NCBI GenBank assembly: GCA_027061425.1
Contig: JALSUN010000018.1
Location: 1 to 39,552, forward strand
Direction of reading: 5' to 3'
Origin: Helicobacteraceae bacterium
Lineage (GTDB): Bacteria > Campylobacterota > Campylobacteria > Campylobacterales > Sulfurimonadaceae
DNA: 39,552 nucleotides
The notes beneath the pieces are model-generated. The model was not told the origin of the DNA. It was given only the letters and a program-made list of their open reading frames with translations, and did not search any database. This document shows positions 1 through 7,356 of the stretch, piece by piece (within the stretch, counting starts at the first letter, position 1; every line of letters begins with the position of its first letter). The position numbers and the translations under genes are program-made.

Positions 1-896
1 GTCGTTCTATGGAACGTAACCTTGAAGTAGCAATGCAGTACAAGTACTTAGAGTTCCCAAAAAACATCTTTGTCGATGCAGATGATGTCAGTCGTATGCC
101 GGATAAGCAAGTACTTATCTTGACTACAGGTTCACAGGGTGAGCAAAACTCTGCACTGTTCAGAACAGCGATCGGTGAGCACCGTCATATTAAGATCAAA
201 CCAACTGATTTGGTTGTACTTTCGTCTCGTGCGATTCCTGGTAACGAAGGTGGCATCTCTGAGATGACCAACCACCTTGAAAAAGCGGGTGCACGTATTG
301 CTCGTGACCGTGATCTACACGTTTCCGGACATGGTGGTATCGAAGAGCAGAAGCTTCTTCTACGCCTTGCCAAGCCTAAGTTTTTTATGCCAATTCACGG
401 TGAATACAACCACGTTATGCGCCATAAAGAGACAGCAATGCAGTGTGGTATCCCTGAGCGAAACATCTTGTTGATGGGTGATGGTGACTGTATCGAAGTC
501 ACACCAAAGTACATGCGTAAAGCGAAGTCTGTGAAGTCAGGTAAAACTTACATTGACAACCAAAATAATCATATGATTGCTGATGATGTCGTTGTCGACC
601 GTCAGAAAATGGCAAATGATGGTATGGTGATGATCATTGCTCAAGTATCTAAAGGTGATCAAAAACTAATAGCTAAACCTCGTGTTACAAGCTTCGGTTT
701 GGTTCCAGACAAGCAAGACAGAGCCTTCGCAGCAGAGATGGAAGATGTTTTAGAACACTTCTTAGTTAACCTCAAACCAGGTCTCATAGAAAATGCAAAA
801 GCGATGGAAAATGATCTGCGTGCTGTTGTACGTAAACACATCTATCGTAAAATGAAAAGATATCCACTAATCGTACCTCACGTTTTTGTGTCTTAA
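1..896 (+). CDS. rnj: Ribonuclease J, C-terminal part (5' end outside window)
   Basis: This is the C-terminal portion of RNase J, a metallo-beta-lactamase/beta-CASP ribonuclease with endo- and 5'-3' exonuclease activity that matures and degrades RNA in the cytoplasm. The frame is open to the window edge, and the codons before the first ATG (position 9) read R-S, so the conserved GRSM motif is intact and that ATG is internal. Visible beta-CASP signatures are TTGSQGEQNSAL, PGNE, the HVSGHG motif (near nt 318-336) and MPIHGEYNH (near nt 388-414), followed by the RNase J-specific C-terminal region. The metal-binding HxHxDH motif lies upstream, outside the window. RNase J together with an outer-membrane gene set fits Campylobacterota. 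A hairpin follows the stop codon, so this is probably the end of its operon. Confidence 0.93.
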   Translation, partial: RSMERNLEVAMQYKYLEFPKNIFVDADDVSRMPDKQVLILTTGSQGEQNSALFRTAIGEHRHIKIKPTDLVVLSSRAIPGNEGGISEMTNHLEKAGARIARDRDLHVSGHGGIEEQKLLLRLAKPKFFMPIHGEYNHVMRHKETAMQCGIPERNILLMGDGDCIEVTPKYMRKAKSVKSGKTYIDNQNNHMIADDVVVDRQKMANDGMVMIIAQVSKGDQKLIAKPRVTSFGLVPDKQDRAFAAEMEDVLEHFLVNLKPGLIENAKAMENDLRAVVRKHIYRKMKRYPLIVPHVFVS

Positions 897-903
897 TCCA
901 TCT

Positions 904-945
904 AAGTAGCCCTAGCGGCTGCTTACCTACCTTTTCTTACTACCC
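904..945 (+). terminator. Putative intrinsic terminator after rnj
   Basis: An 8-bp stem (AAGTAGCC at 904-911 with GGCTGCTT at 917-924, one G-U pair) has a 5-nt loop. It is followed by a T-rich but not pure T tract to about 945. It starts 8 nt after the rnj stop codon. Confidence 0.5.
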
Positions 946-1020
946 TTAATTTTCTTTTCATCAAAATAATTGAACGTCTTGCAATAAATATTTGATTTCT
1001 TAGTTCAAATAAAATTACCT

Positions 1021-1047
1021 TATAATGTCATCATCAAAACAAAAAGG
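1021..1047 (+). promoter_or_regulatory. -10 element and RBS of the YeiH-family gene
   Basis: A perfect TATAAT lies at 1021-1026, with no convincing -35 element, as is common in Campylobacterota sigma70 promoters. An AAGG ribosome-binding site lies at 1044-1047, six bases before the ATG at 1054. Confidence 0.55.
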
Positions 1048-1053
1048 CTTTTT

Positions 1054-2166
1054 ATGGCATTTTCTAAAGAAAAGAGGGCAGGTACATTCAGTGGTATCAT
1101 TTTCGTTGCCCTTGTTGCTGCTGCGGCGACATACATCTCTGAACTGGCTCCTATTGCAAAATTAGGAATCTCACCACTTGTAGTCGGTATCATTATTGGT
1201 ATCTTCTATGCAAACACACTTCATAACCACTTTCCACCATCATGGGAAAGTGGAATCGTTTTTTCTGGTAAGAAGATCTTACGTTTTGCCATCGTATTTT
1301 ATGGTTTTCGCATTACCTTCCAGCAGATTGGTGAAGTGGGTATGCAAGGGTTTATGGTTTCGCTACTTGTTCTCTCCTCTACTATGATCATTGGTATATG
1401 GCTAGGAACTAAAATCTTTAAAATGGACAGAGACACTTCTATCCTAACTGCAGCAGGTGCTTCTGTATGTGGAGCAGCCGCTGTTCTTGCTACAGAGCCT
1501 GTCCTTAAAGCAGAAGAGCATAAAACGGCTGTCGCCGTTTCTATGGTTGTTCTTTTTGGTACGATCTCTATGTTTATGTACCCTGTTTTGTATTCTACTA
1601 TTATAGAACCTGCTACAGGTTTTTTACATATGGCACCTGAAACATTTGGTATCTATGTAGGTGGTACCATTCATGAGGTTGCTCAAGTCGTGGCTGTACC
1701 TGCTTCTATCCCAATGACAGACCACGCTGCTCAAGAAGCTATGGCAAACACTGCGGTCATTGTAAAAATGACACGTGTTATTATGATCGCACCTATGTTG
1801 ATCGTTCTTGGTCTTATCTTGAGCTACCTTGCTAAAAAAGAGGGTAACGAGGGTGGTAAACTGAAACTTGTAATCCCTTGGTTTGCAGTTTATTTCGTTG
1901 GTATGGCTGGTGTCAACTCACTGATCCATAACTACACATTAACAGCACCTACAGACACTGCAGCAACTATTACTTATCTTATTACCAATCTCAACATAGT
2001 TGATACATTTCTACTAACTATGGCTATGACAGCGCTTGGTATGGGAACACGTTTTGCGAAGTTCAAAGGTTTAGGTCTTGCACCTCTCTATACTGCAGGT
2101 GGAATGTTTTTATGGCTAGTTGTTGGTGGTTTTGTTATCACTCAAATGGTCGTCGCTACTTTCTAA
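1054..2166 (+). CDS. YeiH/UPF0324-family (putative sulfate exporter family) membrane protein
   Basis: A 370-aa polytopic inner-membrane protein with about ten hydrophobic segments spread along its length. It matches the YeiH/UPF0324 family, which databases label putative sulfate exporter on thin evidence. Family features visible are ISPLVVGIIIGI near residue 50, the glycine/alanine-rich GASVCGAAAVLATEPV stretch (residues about 133-148), GTIHEVAQVVA (about 204-214) and a C-terminal ALGMGTRFAKFKGLGLAPLY segment. The length is normal for the family. It has its own TATAAT promoter and an AAGG ribosome-binding site, and a strong hairpin follows the stop, so it is probably monocistronic. The substrate cannot be read from sequence; sulfonate, sulfite or sulfate export would suit a sulfur-metabolising host but is only inference. 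Confidence 0.88.
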   Translation: MAFSKEKRAGTFSGIIFVALVAAAATYISELAPIAKLGISPLVVGIIIGIFYANTLHNHFPPSWESGIVFSGKKILRFAIVFYGFRITFQQIGEVGMQGFMVSLLVLSSTMIIGIWLGTKIFKMDRDTSILTAAGASVCGAAAVLATEPVLKAEEHKTAVAVSMVVLFGTISMFMYPVLYSTIIEPATGFLHMAPETFGIYVGGTIHEVAQVVAVPASIPMTDHAAQEAMANTAVIVKMTRVIMIAPMLIVLGLILSYLAKKEGNEGGKLKLVIPWFAVYFVGMAGVNSLIHNYTLTAPTDTAATITYLITNLNIVDTFLLTMAMTALGMGTRFAKFKGLGLAPLYTAGGMFLWLVVGGFVITQMVVATF

Positions 2167-2173
2167 CTTCTTT

Positions 2174-2193
2174 ACCATCGGTTTTCCGATGGT
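2174..2193 (+). terminator. Terminator hairpin after the YeiH-family gene
   Basis: A perfect 8-bp stem (ACCATCGG at 2174-2181, CCGATGGT at 2186-2193) with a TTTT loop begins 7 nt after the stop codon. The following sequence is pyrimidine-rich rather than a clean T run. Confidence 0.65.
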
Positions 2194-2326
2194 CCTTCTA
2201 CTTCTTATCCTCTTCTCTACCAAAAGAAAACACAATTATTATCTCTATACGTGAACACATCTACTGAATGATGCCGTTTAAGTTGTTGTAATATTTATAA
2301 AGTTTAGGGGAAAATAAAAAAAGACA

Positions 2327-2355
2327 AAACGGTCAACACACCAGGGAGACCGTTT
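2327..2355 (+). other. Inverted repeat / RNA hairpin
   Basis: AAACGGTC at 2327-2334 and GACCGTTT at 2348-2355 form a perfect 8-bp stem with a 13-nt loop. It stands out in otherwise AT-rich DNA. It has no T run and no adjacent gene, so it is unlikely to be a terminator. Confidence 0.4.
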
Positions 2356-2621
2356 ATGGTTGTAATGGTAACACAGTAATCTTAGGGCATCTCTAAAAAG
2401 TTTTATCTTTTGAGTATAAAGGTTTCAACTAAGGTTAAAATACCCTCTTAGCATCTACTTCAAATCATTACTTACAATTTTTACCCAATAATAAATATAC
2501 ACGTAACCATATACTATAAACAGACTCCTATATACTTCACCCTATAGATGGACGAGAAGGCATTAAAAGAATTTTTTCATACTAGGAGTCATTATAGACT
2601 TTTATCTCCTTATTTTGCTTT

Positions 2622-2832
2622 ATATTCACATGGTGCATAAGATGTGAATAAATATAGAGAAATTTCACATTTTCTTTCTTTATTCAGAATAGTTTTATAT
2701 AAATATTTACTTAATCACACCTTCTTAAAAGACATCTATTAAACTCCCTATTTTAGGGCTTTTATAGCTATTGATTAAAAAGTACACAGGTACTATAAGT
2801 AGCTATTATATAGTGAAAAAAAGTTATTCACA
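2622..2832. other. Cluster of DnaA-box-like sites (candidate origin element)
   Basis: Two exact TTATTCACA words occur, one on the minus strand at 2643-2651 and one on the plus strand at 2824-2832. ATATTCACA at 2622-2630 and TTAATCACA at 2711-2719 each differ by one base. The word matches the general TTATNCACA DnaA-box pattern. The 2622-2630 and 2643-2651 sites face each other. A very AT-rich stretch follows, and perfect parS sites lie about 2.2-2.7 kb away. No dnaA gene is in the window, and one more exact TTATTCACA occurs by chance inside the NSS transporter gene (12706-12714), so this remains a candidate only. Confidence 0.35.
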
Positions 2833-3089
2833 TTCTTTGAAATTCTCACATATTTTAAGGGTTTTTTCAGCAAGAAATTTAAGTTTTTACCTATTTCATA
2901 TTGAAAGTGCTTATTATTGGGATAAAGAACATAATAACAATATATAACATTTTTACTCTTGTAACTATACTATGTACAATCCGTAACCACTTAGAAACAA
3001 AATATAACTACACTAATTTATAGGCATCTCAAAAACTTTAAATCAATCAGATAAGTTTGCAGAGATGTCCTAATGATATGGAGCAATTA

Positions 3090-4814
3090 ATGTTAAGTGT
3101 AGAACAAATTTTACAAAAAGAATATCCAAAAATGTTTGAGTATCCACCGCTACTTACCAAACCTATGGTCTCGATCTTTCAGAGACTTTTCCACGAACAA
3201 AAGATCAACGCTTTTTTAAATGAAAATTCAGAAGATGGGCTTACCTTTATACAAACGGCATTAGAACGTCTCAACATCTCCTATAAAACTGACAATAGAG
3301 AATTACTCAACATACCCTCCCTAGGAAAATGTATCGTTGTCGCCAATCATCCTTTGGGGGCATTGGATGCTTTTGCTTTGATCCATATGTTAAGTAATGT
3401 CCGGCAGGATAAAAAGATCAAGATAGTAGCCAATGCACTTTTAACAAGATTAGAACCTCTACAAGAGCTCATCATCCCTGTAGACAACATCAGTGGTAAA
3501 CTAACAAAAGAGAGTGTTAGGTCTATTGAACGTGCCCTACAAAATGAAGAGATTGTTATCTTTTTTCCTGCAGGTGAGGTCTCGCGTGCTAACATAAAAG
3601 GGACTATGGACAGTCGATGGAAAAAAGGTTTTTTAAAATTTGCAAAACGTACACAGTCTCCTATATTACCGATACATATTAAAGCTCGCAATAGCTTTCT
3701 TTTTTATGCCTCCTCCATGCTTTACAAACCATTTTCTTCCTTGCTGTTAGCCAACGAGATGCTTAAGCCAACTAACAGTGTTATAGAATTCACTATAGGT
3801 GAGCTTGTATTACAAGAGAGCATCTCTAACATGAACCTCTCATTAAAGCAACATGCCAAACTCTTTAGAAAGCACCTCTATAAAATCAGTAAACATAAAA
3901 CACCTATCTATAAAACAGAACAGTGTATCTCCCATCCAGAATCACGACAGATTATTAAACAAGAACTTTTGAACGCTGAGATTCTCGGTGTTACTACCGA
4001 TAAAAAGATTATCTATCTGGTTGAGTATGATAAGGCGCCTACCCTACTCAATGAGATAGGAAGACTTCGTGAATATAGTTTTAGAAAAGTTGGCGAGGGG
4101 AGTGGTAAGCAAAAAGACCTAGATCAATACGACACCTATTATCATCACCTTGTCCTATGGGATAACCAAGATCTTGAAGTGGTCGGAGCCTACCGTTTGG
4201 GAGAGTGTAATTACATCTTGTCTTGTATGGGTAATGAGGGACTCTACCTTAACGAATTGTGTGAGATGCATGAGGATCATGACCAATTTCTCATGCAAGC
4301 AGTTGAACTTGGACGTAGTTTTGTCCAACCTCGGTATTGGGGTTCTCGTGCGCTAGACTATTTATGGCAGGGAATTGGTGCTTACTTACATCATAATCCT
4401 CAGATCCGTTATCTTCTAGGTCCCGTCAGCATCAGTGCCTCGTATCCTAAAAATGCACGTGATGCTCTTGTCTATTTTTATACACACTATTTTCCATCTA
4501 AATCGCAAACCTTGACCGCGCGCTCACCCTATAAACTCTCTAACAACACCCACAATGAATTTGCGGAATTATTTGATGACAACAGTTACAAAACTGCTTT
4601 TTCTCTACTCAAAAACTATCTTTCTGCCTTCGATGTTACTGTTCCCACACTCTTTAAACAGTATGGTGAACTTTGTGAAGAAGGTGGTGTCAGATTTTTT
4701 GACTTTGGAGTTGATAGTGATTTTAATGACTGTGTTGATGGATATCTTTTAGTTGATCGCAAACTGATGAAAGAGCGTAAAAAGAAACGATATATTAAGG
4801 GTGCGTCAGAGTAA
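3090..4814 (+). CDS. Two-domain acyltransferase: PlsC-like plus GNAT/OlsB-like (OlsF type)
   Basis: The N-terminal half is a lysophospholipid acyltransferase domain with the HX4D motif in NHPLGALD (about residue 86) and a FPAGEVSR block (about residue 159). The C-terminal half (about residues 310-500) resembles the acyl-homoserine-lactone-synthase/hemolysin-like GNAT fold of ornithine N-acyltransferase OlsB, with EIGRLREYSFRKVGEGSG and LEVVGAYRLG. This order is that of OlsF, the bifunctional enzyme that makes ornithine lipids by N- and then O-acylation, so phosphorus-free membrane lipid synthesis is the best guess; another amino-acid lipid is possible. I chose the ATG at 3090 (574 aa) because GGAG at 3080-3083 is correctly spaced; the frame is open upstream to a TTG at 3057 and an ATG at 3078, both without a ribosome-binding site. 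It converges with the RluA-family gene. Confidence 0.8.
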   Translation: MLSVEQILQKEYPKMFEYPPLLTKPMVSIFQRLFHEQKINAFLNENSEDGLTFIQTALERLNISYKTDNRELLNIPSLGKCIVVANHPLGALDAFALIHMLSNVRQDKKIKIVANALLTRLEPLQELIIPVDNISGKLTKESVRSIERALQNEEIVIFFPAGEVSRANIKGTMDSRWKKGFLKFAKRTQSPILPIHIKARNSFLFYASSMLYKPFSSLLLANEMLKPTNSVIEFTIGELVLQESISNMNLSLKQHAKLFRKHLYKISKHKTPIYKTEQCISHPESRQIIKQELLNAEILGVTTDKKIIYLVEYDKAPTLLNEIGRLREYSFRKVGEGSGKQKDLDQYDTYYHHLVLWDNQDLEVVGAYRLGECNYILSCMGNEGLYLNELCEMHEDHDQFLMQAVELGRSFVQPRYWGSRALDYLWQGIGAYLHHNPQIRYLLGPVSISASYPKNARDALVYFYTHYFPSKSQTLTARSPYKLSNNTHNEFAELFDDNSYKTAFSLLKNYLSAFDVTVPTLFKQYGELCEEGGVRFFDFGVDSDFNDCVDGYLLVDRKLMKERKKKRYIKGASE

Positions 4815-4817
4815 ATA

Positions 4818-4843
4818 AATCATGTTTAGCTTTAAACATGATT
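4818..4843. terminator. Bidirectional terminator between convergent genes
   Basis: A perfect 11-bp stem (4818-4828 with 4833-4843) and a 4-nt GCTT loop sit between the acyltransferase stop codon and the RluA-family stop codon, which they overlap. The right arm includes the last bases of the RluA-family gene. No long T run is present on either strand. Confidence 0.65.
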
Positions 4844-5762
4844 ACCTACTACAGGTTGAGACTTCATCTAATGCTAATTTACGGAAATCAACATCTGAAC
4901 TGATCTCATATTTGTTACCATCATATTCAAAAGCCAAGTAAGAAGCATGAAGCAACAAACGTGATGCTCCAGACAACTCTTTTCTCTCTATAGAAGAGAT
5001 CTCTCTATCCAGAAATCGAACAACATCTTCCTCTTTTTGCCCATATATGGGATCACCAACAATGGGATGTTTCACGTGAAACAAATGAACACGGATTTGA
5101 TGTTGTCTTCCTGTTCTTGGGTAGGCTTCTACTAAAGTCATATCAAGGTAAGGAAAATACTCAATAGGTACTATATTTGTTTGAGAAGCTTTACCGCTAT
5201 CATCTACTTTAACTACCATACGAATCAGGGCACTCTCATCTTCAGCCCTAAGTAAGGGTGCTTCTATGTATGTTTCACGTGAAACATGACCATGTACCAA
5301 TGCTACGTATTTCTTATCCATCTCTCTATTTTCAAACTTCATTTTAAGAGTACGTTCACTCGCTTTGTTGTTAGCACTTAAAACCAAACCACTGGTCTCC
5401 TGATCTATACGGTGAGTGATGTTAGCGTCTCTTCCAAAGTGATGTTTAATCTCATCTATAAGAGAGTACGGGGTATGACGGTTCTGTGGATGGATTAGCA
5501 CACCAGAAGGCTTGTCAAATAATGCAAAGTCGTTAGTAACAAACAGAGGTAACAGTCCTCTGGAGTTCGCTTCAAAATCTATAAGTTCTACTTTTCCTAA
5601 GAGTTCGAACTGATCTTTAACAACATATTCACCATTGCAGATAAGACGTCCTTTAGAGATCATACGCTGTGCAATCTTTTGAGACATCCCCAACTCTTTA
5701 ATGAGAAAAAGGTAGGCCGGAATTTTTGTTTCAACCTCAAATTGCTTATGAATAAATGGCAT
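4842..5762 (-). CDS. RluA-family pseudouridine synthase
   Basis: A 306-aa RNA pseudouridine synthase. Residues 1-70 form an S4-like RNA-binding region (GMSQKIAQRMISKGRLICNG). The catalytic motif HRIDQETSGLVL, with the catalytic Asp near residue 117, and the downstream GRQHQIRVHL and HPIVGDPIYG blocks are intact. The target (a 23S rRNA or tRNA uridine) cannot be assigned from sequence, so no specific symbol is given. The start ATG (5760-5762) follows an AAAGGG ribosome-binding site, and a TATAAT lies upstream on the same strand. The striking feature is two perfect parS palindromes inside the coding region, read in different frames: one encodes FHVKH (about residues 227-231), the other VSRET (about residues 159-164). 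Confidence 0.9.
   Translation of the reverse strand: MPFIHKQFEVETKIPAYLFLIKELGMSQKIAQRMISKGRLICNGEYVVKDQFELLGKVELIDFEANSRGLLPLFVTNDFALFDKPSGVLIHPQNRHTPYSLIDEIKHHFGRDANITHRIDQETSGLVLSANNKASERTLKMKFENREMDKKYVALVHGHVSRETYIEAPLLRAEDESALIRMVVKVDDSGKASQTNIVPIEYFPYLDMTLVEAYPRTGRQHQIRVHLFHVKHPIVGDPIYGQKEEDVVRFLDREISSIERKELSGASRLLLHASYLAFEYDGNKYEISSDVDFRKLALDEVSTCSR
5068..5083. other. parS: parS centromere-like site 1
   Basis: TGTTTCACGTGAAACA, a perfect 16-bp palindrome identical to the canonical chromosomal parS sequence bound by ParB. It lies within the RluA-family gene, where it encodes FHVKH next to the conserved HPIVGDP block. Confidence 0.9.
5271..5286. other. parS: parS centromere-like site 2
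   Basis: A second exact copy of the 16-bp canonical parS palindrome, 203 bp from the first. Here it is read in another frame of the same gene and encodes VSRET. The nucleotide sequence rather than the peptide is what is conserved. Confidence 0.9.
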
Positions 5763-5775
5763 TTTTTAAACCCTT

Positions 5776-5817
5776 TATTAGAGACTTTTTAGTATTATAA
5801 ACTATCTGGTCTCAATA
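5776..5817 (-). promoter_or_regulatory. Promoter of the RluA-family gene with flanking inverted repeat
   Basis: On the minus strand a TATAAT (5794-5799) lies about 31 bp upstream of the start codon. It is bracketed by an imperfect inverted repeat, TATTGAGAC (5809-5817) and GTCTC plus one extra T and AATA (5776-5785). The arms could be an operator, but they are AT-rich and short. Confidence 0.45.
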
Positions 5818-5896
5818 ATATTAATGTATAAAGTCTTCATATAAATACCTCAAATACAAAGAGTATTGATGTGAAGATTTTGACGCAATTATAGCT

Positions 5897-5936
5897 AAAG
5901 CAACTCCAACATCTACAAAGATGTTGACACCGCTTT
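5897..5936 (+). promoter_or_regulatory. Structured dyad upstream of purB
   Basis: CAACATC (5907-5913) and GATGTTG (5920-5926) form a perfect 7-bp stem. An outer AAAGC (5897-5901) / GCTTT (5932-5936) pair is separated from it by a symmetric 5x5 internal loop. A TTGACA word at 5924-5929 overlaps the right arm, so this may be an operator over the -35 region rather than an RNA leader. Possible -10 words (TAAAAT at 5944-5949) are not ideally spaced. Confidence 0.4.
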
Positions 5937-5973
5937 AAAGAGATAAAATTATATACAGAAAAAAAGGTTTCAA

Positions 5974-7302
5974 ATGGTAGAGAGATATTCACGTGAAGAA
6001 ATGGCAAAAAACTGGACACAGCATGCACGTTACGCGGCTTGGTTAGAAGTAGAAAAAGCAGCAGTTAAAGCATGGGCAAAACTAGGGAAAATTCCTCAAG
6101 AAGATGCAGACAAGATTGTTAAAAATGCAGCATTCTCGGTTGAGCGTATCGAAGAGATTGAAGCTGTTACTAAACATGACCTTATTGCTTTTAACACCAG
6201 TGTTTCTGAAAGCTTAGGTGATGAGTCACGATGGTTTCATTATGGTATGACAAGTTCAGATGCAGTTGACACAGGCGTTGCCCTACAGATGCGTGACTCT
6301 CTAAACATTGTTATCGCTGATGTTAAAATGCTTATGGAGTCCATTAAGACCAGAGCAATGGAACATAAGATGACGTTGATGGTAGGTCGTTCACATGGTA
6401 TCCATGGTGAGCCGATTACATTTGGTCTAACACTTGCAGTCTGGTACGACGAGATGGCACGTCACCTACTCAACCTTGAGCAGACTATGGATGTTATCGC
6501 AGTTGGTCAGATATCTGGAGCTATGGGTAACTTCGCACACGCACCATTAGAACTAGAAGAGTTCGCTATGGAAGAGCTTGGACTAAAATCTGAGCCTTGT
6601 TCTAACCAAGTTGTCCACAGAGACAGATACGCGCGTCTTGCAAGTGCACTCGCCCTACTCGCATCTTCTATAGAAAAATTTGCGGTTCAGGTGCGTCACC
6701 TGCAACGTACAGAAGTTTATGAAGCAGAAGAGTACTTCGCAAAAGGTCAAAAGGGAAGTTCGGCAATGCCTCACAAACGTAACCCTATTTTGACAGAAAA
6801 CATCACAGGGCTTGCACGTACTATTAGAGCGTATGCTAACCCCGCAATGGAAAACGTAGCACTATGGCACGAACGTGACATCTCACACTCATCTAACGAG
6901 CGTTTTTGGTTACCTGACGCATTCATAACAACAGACTTTATGTTACACCGCATGAATAACGTTATCGCTAACCTAACTGTTTTTCCTGAAAACATGATGA
7001 GGAACTTGAACCTTACAGGTGGTTTGGTTTTCTCACAACGTGTTTTACTAGAACTTCCACTTAAGGGCGTGAGTCGTGAGGATGCCTACCGCATTGTTCA
7101 GCGTAATGCTATGAAGGTTTGGGAAGAGATACAGCAAGGCAAACCCACTACAAACGACAAGGGGGAAAGTCTTTATCTTAACCACTTGTTAGCTGATGAT
7201 GAACTCCGTGCGAGCCTTGATGAAGATGCTATACGTGAATGTTTTAACTATGATTACTATACTAAAAATGTAGATGCAATCTTTAAAAGAGTTTTTAAGT
7301 AA
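5974..7302 (+). CDS. purB: Adenylosuccinate lyase
   Basis: A 442-aa enzyme of the fumarase/aspartase superfamily. It cleaves SAICAR to AICAR and adenylosuccinate to AMP, both with release of fumarate, in purine synthesis. The family signature GSSAMPHKRNP (about residues 262-272) carries the catalytic loop Ser. MTSSDAVDTG (about 91-100) and GRSHGIHGEPITFG (about 135-148), with the catalytic His, are intact. The length is typical. The start ATG follows an AAGG ribosome-binding site. It lies 54 bp upstream of nrdA on the same strand with no terminator between, so the purine and deoxynucleotide enzymes may be co-transcribed. The upstream region carries a dyad that may be regulatory. Codons 5-7 include a TTCACGTGAA word (5988-5997) identical to the parS core. 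Confidence 0.97.
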   Translation: MVERYSREEMAKNWTQHARYAAWLEVEKAAVKAWAKLGKIPQEDADKIVKNAAFSVERIEEIEAVTKHDLIAFNTSVSESLGDESRWFHYGMTSSDAVDTGVALQMRDSLNIVIADVKMLMESIKTRAMEHKMTLMVGRSHGIHGEPITFGLTLAVWYDEMARHLLNLEQTMDVIAVGQISGAMGNFAHAPLELEEFAMEELGLKSEPCSNQVVHRDRYARLASALALLASSIEKFAVQVRHLQRTEVYEAEEYFAKGQKGSSAMPHKRNPILTENITGLARTIRAYANPAMENVALWHERDISHSSNERFWLPDAFITTDFMLHRMNNVIANLTVFPENMMRNLNLTGGLVFSQRVLLELPLKGVSREDAYRIVQRNAMKVWEEIQQGKPTTNDKGESLYLNHLLADDELRASLDEDAIRECFNYDYYTKNVDAIFKRVFK

Positions 7303-7356
7303 TCTTACTATTATTTCAAACTCTAAAAAACTAAATACTATGCGCTAAGGGAACTG

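Larger units (their letters stand above)
2194..3056 (+). other. AT-rich gene-free intergenic region
   Basis: This is the longest gene-free stretch in the window. No reading frame with codon bias or a ribosome-binding site is visible on either strand. It holds an 8-bp hairpin (2327-2355), a group of DnaA-box-like sites (2622-2832) and a very AT-rich segment around 2881-3010. Two similar short words starting GCATCTC followed by A-rich sequence occur near 2387 and 3024 in the same orientation. The size and composition suit a regulatory or replication-control region better than decayed coding sequence. Confidence 0.6.

Noticed and set aside
2548-2640. A 30-codon frame (MDEKALKEFF...) in the long intergenic gap
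   Set aside because: It has no ribosome-binding site, lies in AT-rich DNA without codon bias, and is of a length expected by chance.
2387-3035. Two GCATCTC-plus-A-rich words that look like IS ends
   Set aside because: They are in the same orientation, not inverted, the match is about 13 bases, and no transposase remnant lies between them.
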